Shown here: one piece after another, positions 38,921 to 48,511 of the stretch
Layout: each line of letters starts with the position of its first letter
Position numbering within the stretch: position 1 is the stretch's first letter
Source of the DNA: Verrucomicrobiota bacterium
GTDB taxonomy: Bacteria > Verrucomicrobiota > Verrucomicrobiia > Limisphaerales > UBA9464
Direction of reading: 5' to 3'
Assembly: GCA_016871805.1 (NCBI GenBank)
Contig: VHCG01000004.1
Coordinates: forward strand, 1 to 64,000
DNA: 64,000 nucleotides
Position numbers and translations under genes: made by a program
Notes under the pieces: model-generated
What the model saw: only the letters and a program-made list of their open reading frames with translations
The model's database searches: none
Told to the model about the DNA's origin: nothing

Positions 38921-40120
38921 ATGGTTCCGCCCGAAACACGCCCAGCCACCAATGCTTATCGGCGACTCGCCTCAGCGACGGTCGGGATCGAATTCACCGG
39001 CCTGGATCGACCGCGACCCAAGGGGGGGCAGTACAAATACGTCATGGATCTGGTCCGCGGGTTCTCGACCAGTGCGCCATCGTCGACCCGGTTCGTGTTC
39101 ATCGGTTCGCTGCCGGAGCCTCCCGAGGAGATCGCGAATCTCTTCAGGGACCGACCAAAGACCTGGAGATACCGTCAAATCGCCCCATGGAACTTCAGAG
39201 GAAGCCTCTACCTCCATCACCCGCGTTTCCTCGGTCTGGCGCTCCGGGAGGGTCTGACCCTCCTCCACTGCCCACATGCGTTCGTGCCTGCCTGGGTCCC
39301 CTGCCCGGTGGTTCTGACGGTCCATGATCTGATTTTCGAGGTTCTGGAAGAATATCGACCCATCCTGCGGGACCGGCACTATCGCCTCATCAGGTGGGCG
39401 AACCGCCGCAGGACCAGCCGGTACATTTCGATCAGCCAGTCCACGACCCGGGACATGGTGCGGCTTTGGAACTCGGACGCTTCACGGATCACCACCATCC
39501 ACCATGGACACCACCCGTGGCCGAGCACCGACCCATGCCCAGACGCCCTCCGCTGGATTGGGGACGACGCCGACAATACAATTCTTTCGACGTTCAATCT
39601 TGAGCCGCGGAAGAACCTCGAGGCCCTGCTCGACGCGATTGCCGTTCTGGCATCGAAAAACCCGCGGTTGAAGCTGGTCCTGTTCGGGAACGCTGCGTCC
39701 AACCGGGAGCGGGAGCAGAGATTCGACGAACACGTGGCACGTCTGGGAATCGGGGACCGCATCCTCCGCACCGGTTTCGTGAGCGAGAGATCGCTTGCGA
39801 CGCTCTATGCCCATACGGCGATGTTCGTCTTCCCCTCGCTCTACGAGGGTTTCGGATACCCGGTCCTGGAGGCCATGTCCGCGGGCGCCTGCGTCGTCTG
39901 TGGCCGTCTCTCGAGCATCACCGAGATCGTCGAGGGCGCGGGCCTGCTTGTGGACCAATGTGATCCGGGCTCTTTGGGGACGGCAATCGAGACACTTTTG
40001 AACGATCCTGGAAGACGGCGACAACTCGGCGAGGCTGGAAAAGCGAGGGCCGCGACGTTTACGGTGCAGCGCATGGTCTCGGAAACCCTAGCGGTCTATG
40101 AAGCGACCCTGCCAGGGTAG
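38921..40120 (+). CDS. Family 4-type glycosyltransferase
   Basis: A 399-residue GT-B fold enzyme. The N-terminal domain has GIEFTGLDRPRPKGGQYKY, a glycine-rich acceptor loop. The C-terminal nucleotide-sugar domain has STFNLEPRKNLEALLDAI, RILRTGFVSERSLATLYAH and the E-x7-E signature in PSLYEGFGYPVLEAMSAG, then AGLLVDQCDPGSL. It should transfer a sugar, often mannose or glucose, to a surface polysaccharide or lipid; donor and acceptor are unknown. The ATG at 38921 is preferred since upstream in-frame codons look like intergenic DNA. No polysaccharide cluster surrounds it. Confidence 0.85.
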   Translation: MVPPETRPATNAYRRLASATVGIEFTGLDRPRPKGGQYKYVMDLVRGFSTSAPSSTRFVFIGSLPEPPEEIANLFRDRPKTWRYRQIAPWNFRGSLYLHHPRFLGLALREGLTLLHCPHAFVPAWVPCPVVLTVHDLIFEVLEEYRPILRDRHYRLIRWANRRRTSRYISISQSTTRDMVRLWNSDASRITTIHHGHHPWPSTDPCPDALRWIGDDADNTILSTFNLEPRKNLEALLDAIAVLASKNPRLKLVLFGNAASNREREQRFDEHVARLGIGDRILRTGFVSERSLATLYAHTAMFVFPSLYEGFGYPVLEAMSAGACVVCGRLSSITEIVEGAGLLVDQCDPGSLGTAIETLLNDPGRRRQLGEAGKARAATFTVQRMVSETLAVYEATLPG

Positions 40121-40185
40121 CCCTTGGACACAACCACATGGCCTTGGACACGGCACACGCCGGATCGGGCCAGCTGCTGATATTT

Positions 40186-41448
40186 TCACCTGCCGCCCGG
40201 ACCGGTGAATTCGATGGCCATCATCGAGAAGTCGTCCTCCAGGTCCGGGTTCCGGTGGATCGATTGGGCCCACGTCAACATGGCCACCGGCGCCTCCGGA
40301 TCCACCGCCGCAGCCATCACCCGAGGGACAAACACCCCGTCAAAATCGAGCCGGGACCCATCCTGCAGCTCGATCTCAAAGGCTCCGTCGCAATAGACGA
40401 ACAGGCGCGATCCTGGGCGGACCTCCACGGAGCGCGACGGATACCCGATGTCCGAAAGGCCGCCGATGATCGTCCCCCCGGTTCCCAATCGCCCGACCTG
40501 CAGGGCCCCAGTCCCGAGACCCGTCACCAGCAGCGCCGGAGGGTGTCACGCCGACGCAAAGTGAAGGAGTCGAGTCGTGGTGTCGTAGACCCCGTACCAC
40601 AGGGTGAAGTAACTCTTGTTGTTCCGCTCCATCGGGAACGCCAGGTTTAGGGCCGACAGCACCCGGCTTGGATCCCGGAAATCCACACCGGCGATGGAGC
40701 CCGATCGGATCATCTGGATCGCCGCCACCGACAGCAGGGCCGCCCCGATCCCATGCCCGCAGACGTCGAGCAGGTAGATCGCGAAGTGGGTGTCGTCGAT
40801 CCAATGGTATCCAAAGGAATCCCCCGCCAGCTCGGTCGAAGGCAGATAGGCCCACACAATCCGGGACGGGGTCTCCATCGGCAGAGGTAGGATGGAGGCC
40901 ACATAGCGTGCCGCCTCGGACAGCTCCTCCTGCAGCCGACGCTGGGTCCGCTCCAGGAGGTTCTTCTCTCGCTGGAGCTGCGCCACCCTGAGCCGTTCCA
41001 GATCCCGCAGATGCTTCTTCTCGATGGAGGTCGTCACCCGCGCCCGCAGCAGGGTCGGATTGAACGGCTTCGGCAGGTAGTCCTCCGCCCCGGCCTCGAT
41101 GCACCGGACCGCGCTGCCCGTCTCCTCGCCTCCCGAGACCACTAGGACCGGGAACCACTCCGCCTGCGGACGACTGCGGAGTGTCTGCAGGACCTCGAGC
41201 CCGGTCATCACCGGCATCTCGATGTCGAGCAGCATCAGATCGAACCGACGCTGGCGGATCAACTCCAGGGCCTGACGCCCATCCGATGCCTCCTTCACGT
41301 TCTCGAAGCCGATTTCTTGCAACGCCCGGACCAGGGCCAGGCGCATCATGCGGCTGTCATCCACCACCAGGATGGCCGCAGCACGATGGGAAACCCCTTG
41401 GGGTGCAGACGGCGACTCGGCGACAAGAGTTGGCGGAGCAGGTGTCAT
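40186..41448 (-). pseudogene. Response regulator/PP2C phosphatase with in-frame TGA
   Basis: A conceptual 420-codon gene for a receiver domain (residues 26-140: ILVVDDSRMM, phospho-acceptor Asp75 in LMLLDIEMP, DYLPKPF), a coiled-coil linker rich in Glu and Arg (about 145-180), and an SpoIIE/RsbU-type PP2C phosphatase. The phosphatase part has AGDSFGYHW and LLDVCGHGIGAALLSV. After LLHFASA the frame hits TGA (40546-40548), where the family has Gly, then continues in the same frame with HPPALLV, LFVYCDGAFEIE and DDFSMMAIEF to a second stop. Truncation at residue 300 removes the last metal-binding Asp residues, so the phosphatase should be inactive. A one-base change (GGA to TGA) is the simplest explanation; a sequence error is possible. 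Confidence 0.75.
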
Positions 41449-41522
41449 CAACCCCCGCACCGTAGTTCCCGGATCCGGTCGGCAAACCCGATTTCAGCCG
41501 GTCCGAGATCCACCCAACATCC

Positions 41523-42785
41523 TCAGTCGCGCCAGAACCACGACTCATTCGGCACCGAATACCGCACCGCCATCTCCGGGGTCTCCACCGGAGTCCCCCG
41601 GTGAAGCGACTGCACCCCGGCCAGGGTCATGCCCGAGGTCAGCAGCGTCCGTTCCACCGGATAGGGCTGGCGTCCCGTCAGGACCATCCGCTCGATGTGA
41701 CGGATCTGCGGATTGAAGAAGTCGGCCGTGGTCGAGCCATGGGTCGGCATCGGCAGGTACATCTGACAGGAGTGGATGCGACCCGAGCGGTCGAGGCCGG
41801 CGTAGTTGAAGTCGCGGATGTCGACCATCGCCAGGGTGGTGTGGAACCCGTCCCGGTGCTCAATGAAATAGCCCCACCCGTTCGGGAACACCCGACGGGC
41901 CCAGTCGAGGGTCACCGGATCGGTCGCATATCCATCCTTCACCGGGAGGTTATGGCTCCGACTCAGTGCGGATTCCACGAGTCGGCGGGTCTCTGGCCGC
42001 TGAGCCACCCGATTCCAGAACGGTTCGCCACGGAGGGCTGTCACCCGTTGGATCCCCACCTCGCCGCCCTTGCGGCGTTCCGACATGCACTGGGCGGTCT
42101 CGAGACCGTGGATGTCGTAGCTGTCGGGTCCGCCATAGGCCACACAGACGCTTTCGACCATCCGGGTGCCCACCGGGATATCGATCGCGGGCATACGGCG
42201 CGTGACCGGCAGGGAGGAACCGGCCTGGAACGGGAATCCCAGACGCCGGGCATCCGCGACCATTTCGACGCACTCCGACCACTCGGTCGACAGATGCTTG
42301 TCGTTGAAGACCGGGACGCTGCGACCGCTGTCCTCGAACACCTTCACGATTTCCTTGAAGAACTGGTAGCGGGGATAGCGGGTCTGTCCGATCGCGGTCT
42401 TCGGGTACTGCCCGTGCTCGGCAATGACCACGACCCCATCGACCGCAAGCTTGCCGGTACCGCGGGTGAGGGCCTCGGCGACGGTCGGGTAGATCGGCAC
42501 CTTGTGTCGTGCGGCGGTGGTCAGCGACAGGTCTCCCTGGGGATGCTGGTCGATGTAGAGGGAGACGAGATCCATCTCGGGGCGACGCCATCCGCCGTTC
42601 CATCCGTAGCCGACCAGGAACCGGTCGATAAAATGCTGTGCATGGGAGTGGAGCCGGACCTCGGTCCCGATCAGCGCGATGGTCTTGCGGCGGGTGGGTG
42701 CGGCGTGGATGGGGGCACCGAGGAGCGCAGCCGCGGAGGCGGTGGAGACGAGGAAGGAACGCCTCGAGAAAGCAGACGTCGACAT
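41523..42785 (-). CDS. Tat-exported protein of unknown function
   Basis: A 420-residue protein with a twin-arginine leader (SRRSFLVSTASAAALLGA, residues 7-24). The mature part starts KTIALIGTEVRLHSHAQHF and includes LVSLYIDQHPQGDLS, DGVVVIAEHGQYP, SVPVFNDKHLSTEW and HIERMVLTGRQPYPVERTLL. The first 200 residues look like an alternating alpha/beta fold, possibly nucleotide- or sugar-binding. The late HIERMVLTGRQPYPVE recalls the C-terminal segments of secreted Gfo/Idh-type proteins, but no dinucleotide-binding motif is clear. It starts after a short gap, 74 bp from the broken phosphatase gene. Function not assigned. Confidence 0.65.
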   Translation of the reverse strand: MSTSAFSRRSFLVSTASAAALLGAPIHAAPTRRKTIALIGTEVRLHSHAQHFIDRFLVGYGWNGGWRRPEMDLVSLYIDQHPQGDLSLTTAARHKVPIYPTVAEALTRGTGKLAVDGVVVIAEHGQYPKTAIGQTRYPRYQFFKEIVKVFEDSGRSVPVFNDKHLSTEWSECVEMVADARRLGFPFQAGSSLPVTRRMPAIDIPVGTRMVESVCVAYGGPDSYDIHGLETAQCMSERRKGGEVGIQRVTALRGEPFWNRVAQRPETRRLVESALSRSHNLPVKDGYATDPVTLDWARRVFPNGWGYFIEHRDGFHTTLAMVDIRDFNYAGLDRSGRIHSCQMYLPMPTHGSTTADFFNPQIRHIERMVLTGRQPYPVERTLLTSGMTLAGVQSLHRGTPVETPEMAVRYSVPNESWFWRD

Positions 42786-42840
42786 GCCCCGACCCTACGC
42801 CGGGCCCACTGCTCCGAAAAACCCAAAACAGGGGGAAGAG

Positions 42841-43034
42841 GAGACTCACACGGGGACGCGGAGGAAAGACTGAGGAATGGAGGAGAGAAGAGGGGAAGTA
42901 GATGTCAGGATCGGAGGAGGACACCGCGCTCGACCTGTTGGGGTTCCGTCTCGGTGGGAATACGGGAGACCGAATCCAGAATCCTCTTGTCCCTCTGTCT
43001 TCCTCCGCATCTCAGCGTCTCAGCGTGAGTCCCC
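42841..43034. repeat. Foldback (MITE-like) element, copy 2
   Basis: The left arm (42841-42873, GACTCACACGGGGACGCGGA) and right arm (42991-43034, CCTCCGCATCTCAGCGTCTC) are inverted copies with the same GACTCAC outer end as copy 1. The centre is only about 117 bp and codes for nothing obvious. The element fills the 253-bp gap between the Tat-exported protein gene and the DUF2723 gene and ends four bases before the latter's stop codon. Confidence 0.6.
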
Positions 43035-43038
43035 TCCC

Positions 43039-46000
43039 CTATTTCGTCGGGAGCCGGAGATTCTTGCGGATCGCATCGAACCGGGTGTCGGACGCGTAGA
43101 GGTCACGAAGGTTGCGCGCCTTGGGATCCGTCTGGAGACGGGTGTCGCTGAGGCTGATGGCCATCGACAGATTTCGTTGTGCGGCCTCGGTCTTCCCGAG
43201 TGCCGCCTGGACGGCAGCGAGGTCGAACCAGGCCTCGGGGCTCGTTGGTGACTTCTTGGCGTAGCGCTCGAGCGCCTGCTCCATCTTCTCCACCAGGCCC
43301 ACCTGTCGGAACGCCTCGGCGAGGGAGACCAGGGTCCGGGTGTCGCTCGCCTCGTTGGTCAGCAACTGCTCCAGCACGCCCATCGCGTCGTTGCTCCGAT
43401 TGGCCTGGAAGTAGGCTGAAGCCAGCTGGAACCCGAGGTCGACGTTCGTCGGCTGGGACCGGAACTTCTTCTCCGTATCCTGCATGCCTCGCGGGTTGTA
43501 GGCCGCCGGCGGGCGGGCCTTGCGAAGCTCTTCGACCTGCTGAACCAGGCCCTGGACACCGGGGTTGTCGGGGTCGAACTCGTAGCAGGTCCGGGCCACG
43601 GCCGCCGCCTCGTCATACAGACCCATTCCCGCCAGGAGGGACACGTAGTTGAAGACGGTCTCCGGGCTGTGCGGGCAGTAGGCGAAGGCCTGCTTCAGGG
43701 CGAACTCCGCCTCGCGCAGGTACATCGCCTGCTCCTCCGGTGTCTTCGAATAGTTCTGTGCACGCCAGGTGTAGATCGTCTTCCCGATCGCGTTGCGGAG
43801 CTTGCTGAACGCCTTCTGCGCGTTGCGGTCGCGGACGAACTTCGGATCCCCCTTGAACCCACGGAGATCCCGCGTGATGTAGGTCCGCTTCACGAAGTCC
43901 ACCACCTCGGACACCGGGGTCTCGTAGCGGATCCAGTTGCCGATGAGCCGGTCGCTGTACTGGCTCCAGTACTCATGGTCCCGGGCGATGACCTCCTCGG
44001 AAAGCGACTCCTGCGGCCTGCGCTCGATCTTCATGATGATCCCCGCAGGCACCAGGTGGGGATACATCCACTTCAGCGGAAAGCTCTCCTCCACGTAGAA
44101 CTCGTGGTTCGGGTTGGCGTCAAAGATCACCTTCGTCAGGAGCCCGTTGATCGCCATGACGGCCACCTGACCCGACACCGACACCCGTCCGTCGGGCAGG
44201 ACGTTCACGATCTCACCCGGTTCGAGCTGCTTGAGCTGGTTCCGACGGGCCGCGTCCTCCGTGTACTCCTGGAAACAGTTCGAGGAATCCCGGATCGACG
44301 GGGTGAGGATCTCGAGGTCGGGATAGAGACCTGCCTCGCTGACCGCGATCAGGTCAGGATAAGCGGCCTCCAGGAGCATCCGATTCATGCGGATCCGGTT
44401 GAAGGTCGGTGCGTCCTGGGCCACGAATTGCCGGAGATGGGGCGTCAGGGTGACACCTTTGAACCGGTCAGGAGTGAAGATCGAGGGACCCTCGAGGATC
44501 CGATTCAGGCCGTTGGCCAGCTCCCGTTCTCCACCCTTCGAGGCGTCGCCCAGCGTCTCCTTGAGGAACTGGGAGACCGGATCGGAGCCCGACTGGATTC
44601 GGGACCGGAACGCGTTGAGGTCCTTGAAGCTGGACGCCTCGAACAGCGAACTGCCCACCCGACGCTTCTTCTCGAAGGCGGCTCCGAGATCGGTGAGCAT
44701 GCGGTCCAACGGCGCGGCGAGGGTGGCGAGGGTGTTGGTCCGGCCCCGGGCGACGGACTTGGAGTCGTTCAGCATCCCGTAGAAGAAGGGTGGATCGACC
44801 TGGGCGCTGCGATTGTAGTGGGCGCGGATGTAGTCGAGGTACGTGTTGTCCGCGAGGGCGTTCTGGGTGATGACGTAGACATCCCGGCGATCGAACTTCG
44901 GGTTCGTCCGATCCTCGGGTGGCGTGAAGCTCTCGGCGAACGCCATGTAGGTGGGACAGAACCGTCCGGGATCCGTGCCACCGAACAGCACCGCGTCCCG
45001 GGCCATGGACGGGTAGAGGGGCTTGCCCGCCTTGTCCTTGGGCGCCGGGGCCGCCGGGGTGTCCATCCCGGGCTCGAACATGTCGTGCCCATACCAGAAC
45101 CCGAAGTAGTGCCCGAGCTGCTCGTTGTCGGCCCAATGCGACAGCGCCGAATCGGACGGGATGAAGGCAAACAGCACGAGGAACGGCATGAGGGCCGCCT
45201 TCTCACGCTGGAAGATCACCAACAGCAGGAACACCGCAGAGATCACAAGGCTGATGAGGGTGGCCGTCCGCAGGATGGTGAAGACCGTCTCGTTGAAGGT
45301 GTAGAGGACCTCGTAGAGGTTGAAGGCGCACGCCACGGCGGCACCCACCAGGAGCCAGAACCGGGACTGCCTGTACTCGGTCAGGATCAGGGCCCCAATC
45401 AGGGAGAGGCCATAGCCGACGGCCATCGTGATGACGATGTGCGACGCGGTGAAGAAGACCTTCACCAGTTCCCGGCTCTGTCGGTCGACGGTCGGGTTGA
45501 GCAGGACCATCAGGAGGATGGCGAGGGTCAGATAGACGGCGGTGAGCCCCACGATCCATCCCCGTTCACGCCGCTGCATCCGGTTCAGGAACAGGAAGGG
45601 CACGAGGCCGATGAGCAGGTTCGCCCAGTTGAACTCCTCCTGGGCGCCCTCCGCATACATGAACATCTGGCGGATGAAGATGAACGGGTCGCTGGTCGGG
45701 GTCGTCTTCTCGTACTGACCGCGGGTGAAGGCATGGATGAAGCCCTCCCAGGTCCGGGGATAACCCCAGTTCATGGGCGGGTTGGTCATCGAGGCCGCCG
45801 GCATGTAGAGGTAGAACGCCGCCCCCACGACGAAGGTGAGCCCGCACAGCAGCACGACGTGGAGCCGGTTGGCCAGACCACGGGTCTGGTAGGCCAGGTA
45901 GCCCGTACCGACGGCCGATCCAATGCCGACCAGGTTGAAGATGGTGAGAAGGGATTCGTTGGACCGGAACGTTCCGAGGAGACCCGTGAAGTGCCCAAGG

Positions 46001-46767
46001 AGACCCAGGAGCCACACGAGTGTATTGGCCAGGAAAAGGTCCCGCCCCAGCCTGCGATCCCCCATGGCGATGACCACCTCGATGCCCATGGCGGCCACGA
46101 TCAGGGTCTGGTGGTTGCAGAAGCAGAGTCCGAACAGAAAGAAGGCCCCGTAGAGGTATCGCAGCTTCGCCGGGGAATAGGTCCAGCGGAACAGACAGAC
46201 CAGCACGCCGGCAAAGGTCAGGACCGCCAGGGTGTAGACCTCGACGATCACCGACTGGCTCCAGATGAACCCGTTGAACCCGAGGAGGAGTCCGGAGACG
46301 AGGCCCGAGATCAGACACAACGGATTCTCCCACTTCCGTTCAATCGCCCGGAACTCGGCGATGCCCTCGACAATCAGGCTGCTGCCCCGGGACACCAGCA
46401 TGCCGATGATGCCGACCGACAGGGCCCCGGCGAAGGCCGAGGACACGGCGACCCGCCAGGCCATGTTCGAGAACGGCAGGATGACCGTGAAAAACCACGA
46501 GTACAGGGTCCAGACCGGGTACCCCGGGGGATGCGGCACCCCCGCATACATCGAGCCCACGGCCAGCTCCCCGGAGTCCTCAAGGGTCAGCTGGGGGGAG
46601 ATGGTGAGCAGGTAGGTGGCGAACATCACCACCGTCACCACCACGAAGGTGAGCCAGTCGACGGGACGGAAGAGGCGCGTCAGGGGCGCCTCGGTGTCGG
46701 GCGCAGAGAGTGTCGTGGAGGACGAATGCCCGGCTGGGCCTGCCGGCAGGGTCTTGGACTTGGCCAT
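43039..46767 (-). CDS. DUF2723 membrane glycosyltransferase with TPR tail
   Basis: A 1242-residue protein. Residues 35-550 hold about twelve or more membrane helices of the DUF2723 family (related to protein O-mannosyltransferases), with the diagnostic loop LEDSGELAVGSMYAGVPHPPGYP after the first helix; the acidic pair there is the likely catalytic site. A large periplasmic region follows. From about residue 1040 come tetratricopeptide-like repeats (MGLYDEAAAVARTCYEFDPDN, ASAYFQANRSNDAMGVLEQL). It probably transfers a lipid-linked sugar to exported proteins or lipids. The start is ATG 46767. It ends four bases from a foldback repeat, and a terminator for the upstream gene lies 104 bp ahead of its start. 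Confidence 0.85.
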   Translation of the reverse strand: MAKSKTLPAGPAGHSSSTTLSAPDTEAPLTRLFRPVDWLTFVVVTVVMFATYLLTISPQLTLEDSGELAVGSMYAGVPHPPGYPVWTLYSWFFTVILPFSNMAWRVAVSSAFAGALSVGIIGMLVSRGSSLIVEGIAEFRAIERKWENPLCLISGLVSGLLLGFNGFIWSQSVIVEVYTLAVLTFAGVLVCLFRWTYSPAKLRYLYGAFFLFGLCFCNHQTLIVAAMGIEVVIAMGDRRLGRDLFLANTLVWLLGLLGHFTGLLGTFRSNESLLTIFNLVGIGSAVGTGYLAYQTRGLANRLHVVLLCGLTFVVGAAFYLYMPAASMTNPPMNWGYPRTWEGFIHAFTRGQYEKTTPTSDPFIFIRQMFMYAEGAQEEFNWANLLIGLVPFLFLNRMQRRERGWIVGLTAVYLTLAILLMVLLNPTVDRQSRELVKVFFTASHIVITMAVGYGLSLIGALILTEYRQSRFWLLVGAAVACAFNLYEVLYTFNETVFTILRTATLISLVISAVFLLLVIFQREKAALMPFLVLFAFIPSDSALSHWADNEQLGHYFGFWYGHDMFEPGMDTPAAPAPKDKAGKPLYPSMARDAVLFGGTDPGRFCPTYMAFAESFTPPEDRTNPKFDRRDVYVITQNALADNTYLDYIRAHYNRSAQVDPPFFYGMLNDSKSVARGRTNTLATLAAPLDRMLTDLGAAFEKKRRVGSSLFEASSFKDLNAFRSRIQSGSDPVSQFLKETLGDASKGGERELANGLNRILEGPSIFTPDRFKGVTLTPHLRQFVAQDAPTFNRIRMNRMLLEAAYPDLIAVSEAGLYPDLEILTPSIRDSSNCFQEYTEDAARRNQLKQLEPGEIVNVLPDGRVSVSGQVAVMAINGLLTKVIFDANPNHEFYVEESFPLKWMYPHLVPAGIIMKIERRPQESLSEEVIARDHEYWSQYSDRLIGNWIRYETPVSEVVDFVKRTYITRDLRGFKGDPKFVRDRNAQKAFSKLRNAIGKTIYTWRAQNYSKTPEEQAMYLREAEFALKQAFAYCPHSPETVFNYVSLLAGMGLYDEAAAVARTCYEFDPDNPGVQGLVQQVEELRKARPPAAYNPRGMQDTEKKFRSQPTNVDLGFQLASAYFQANRSNDAMGVLEQLLTNEASDTRTLVSLAEAFRQVGLVEKMEQALERYAKKSPTSPEAWFDLAAVQAALGKTEAAQRNLSMAISLSDTRLQTDPKARNLRDLYASDTRFDAIRKNLRLPTK

Positions 46768-46870
46768 AGAAAGCGGTTCGGGAAACGGACACCGTGAATG
46801 GACCGGTGTTCAGAACCGGACCACGTCGATCCCGCGGACATTGCCATCGGCCGAAAGTCATGTCGCGGCC

Positions 46871-46908
46871 GAAAAACTCGGTTCCCGCACCCCAACACCC
46901 GGGAACCG
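46871..46908 (-). terminator. Intrinsic terminator
   Basis: Read on the minus strand it is CGGTTCCCG, a 12-base loop, CGGGAACCG (perfect 9-bp stem), then AGTTTTTC. The stem followed by five T residues is a standard Rho-independent terminator. It lies 75 bp after the stop of the broken ParB-like gene and separates it from the DUF2723 gene. Confidence 0.7.
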
Positions 46909-46982
46909 TCCAGGCCCACTCCCCGCGCCCGGACTCCACCGACCGGATGCCGGATCGGTGCGCGGCTCGGACCCGCCCGGGA

Positions 46983-47876
46983 TCAATCCCGGCTCGGCTT
47001 GAACCGCATCCAAGCGCCGCGGAGCACCAAGAACACCCCAACCACAGCCATGAGGGCTACCTCGCTGGGTTCCGGAACCGCGATAAAACCAGGCAGGTTG
47101 CTGGCATCGGGAAGCCGGCAGAGTCGGGCAGCCTCCGTTGCAACCGCCTCGTAGCTCGAGGACACAAATGCCGCGTTCGGATTCCCACCAGTGGTCTCCC
47201 AACCGGCACCACTGAGGAACACCTTGTCCCGGAGATAGTCCGCCCAATAGAACTCCTGGAAATACAGGACTGGATCCAGGATCTCGTAGGCCATGTAGGC
47301 CGACGCGATGTTTGCCGAGAAGCTGCGGAGGGCGTCGTCCGTCAGGCCCGGAATGAATGGGAGATTGGAAACGGAGGAGGGTACCCCGCGGTTGTTCAGC
47401 CAGATGAAGGAGGATCGGCCGTCTCCTTCGGCCATCGCCTTCCAGAACTCATCCATGCTGAGACTGGAGAGATCGGCCACCTGTGTGGCGTAGAGATAGT
47501 CGGGGTATTCGGGATACTTGACGCTGAGAAGGTAGTTTCCTGTGGTGCGATGATGCCCATCAACCAGGTGATATCCATCCGGCCCCAGGACCACCGGGAC
47601 GGTCTTGTCCTTCATGTACGCGTCGGCCGCACCTGCCCCTGGGGCATGGAAGACCCCGCTTTTATCGGTGTACCCGTTCAGAAAATACTTTTCGGGGGTC
47701 GGCAGCGTTTAGTTTTCCACGGCAGTTAGCCCCACGTTGAACTGCCCTGCGCGAAGCTCGGCGAATGGGATTTGGATCGGCGACTGGCCCAGGACCTGGG
47801 TGGACAACACCAGCAACCCGACCAGGACGACACGGAGAGAGGCGTGGCAACGCGCAACGAATGCTGAAGGGAGCAT
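46983..47876 (-). pseudogene. ParB-like/PEP-CTERM exported protein with in-frame TAA
   Basis: The ATG at 47876 opens a signal peptide (RVVLVGLLVLSTQVLGQ) followed by IPFAELRAGQFNVGLTAVEN. A TAA (47709-47711) follows directly, then the same frame continues TLPTPEKYFLNGY and into PVVLGPDGYHLVDGHHRT, the ParB-like nuclease (ParBc_2-type) signature, then DLSSLSMDEFWKAM. The C-terminus is a PEP-CTERM tail: VPEPSEVALMAVVGVFLVL and a basic RFKPSRD end. The family normally has Lys after this N-terminal motif, so AAA to TAA by one change is likely. A downstream piece from an internal ATG near 47615 could be translated but would lack the export signal. A terminator follows at 46908. Confidence 0.7.
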
Positions 47877-48053
47877 GATCGGAGATGGATGGCGGAGAGG
47901 ACTACGGACGCTTTCAAGGCGCTCTGCATCCAATTAAACCGAAACCAAGTATTCTTCGCCAAACCCAACCCGGCACTGTCAAGGGCTCGAGCCTCCCAAT
48001 CCGCTTGGCTGACTTCCTGAAAAGGTGCCTGGATGCTGTCGCCGCAGGGCGGC

Positions 48054-48469
48054 TCAGCCGGATCGTCGCTTCGGTATCCGCCTGCGCGGAAGCACCCTCT
48101 TGAACCATTCCCGATTGGAACCCAACGCAATCCAGTAGCGATCCGGTCCCTCGAAGTGGAGGTGCTGGATCCGAGGAGTTTCATCCAGGCTCATCACCCC
48201 ATGGCGGATCGCCAGACTTTCGGGATCGGTTGCCAGCAACTCGTAGCGCCCCACGGCCTCCTCCTTGTGAAAAATCACCCGAACCCGGGTTGGGGAACAC
48301 GGACCCGGGTTGGGGAATAGGTGATGCGAAGGTGCCCAAAGATATCCAGGAACCTGCGGCGTTTCTTTGGAGAAAGACGTTTTCGAAAACGCCACTCCGT
48401 GACGGCCCCCTCGCGGTCGGAGCACCACGTCCCGAGCAGCCGACGGTCCGTCCTGGGGTGCTTCGACAT
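48054..48469 (-). pseudogene. Small lipocalin-like protein gene frameshifted by a duplication
   Basis: The ATG at 48469 starts MSKHPRTDRRLLGTWCSDRE and runs through SPKKRRRFLDIFGHLRITY. The frame is then lost in a 20-bp tandem duplication at 48283-48317. Beyond it a second frame continues VIFHKEEAVGRYELLATD, RIQHLHFEG and YWIALGSNREWFKRVL to TGA at 48054. Removing one 20-bp unit joins the two parts as ITYSPTRVRVIFHKEEAV and restores a protein of about 130 residues. It resembles a small hypothetical family with LxGTWxSD at the start and EWFxRI at the end. Gene function is unknown. It lies 42 bp downstream of the esterase fusion gene on the same strand. Confidence 0.7.
48283..48317. repeat. 20-bp tandem duplication inside a gene
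   Basis: ACCCGGGTTGGGGAA occurs at 48283-48297 and again at 48303-48317, exactly 20 bp apart, with similar bases between. Twenty is not a multiple of three, which accounts for the frame change in the surrounding pseudogene. Confidence 0.85.
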
Positions 48470-48511
48470 GGGACTCACCGTTCCTCGCGGGTATCGGGAA
48501 GCCGTTCCCGC

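Noticed and set aside
40546-40548. TGA recoded as glycine or selenocysteine
   Set aside because: TGA is an ordinary stop in many genes here, including ATGA overlaps. No selenocysteine insertion structure was recognised after the codon and the position is normally Gly.
43669-46797. A 1042-codon open frame on the plus strand
   Set aside because: It is antisense to the DUF2723 gene, whose frame has clear membrane helices and family motifs. Long antisense frames are expected at this GC content.
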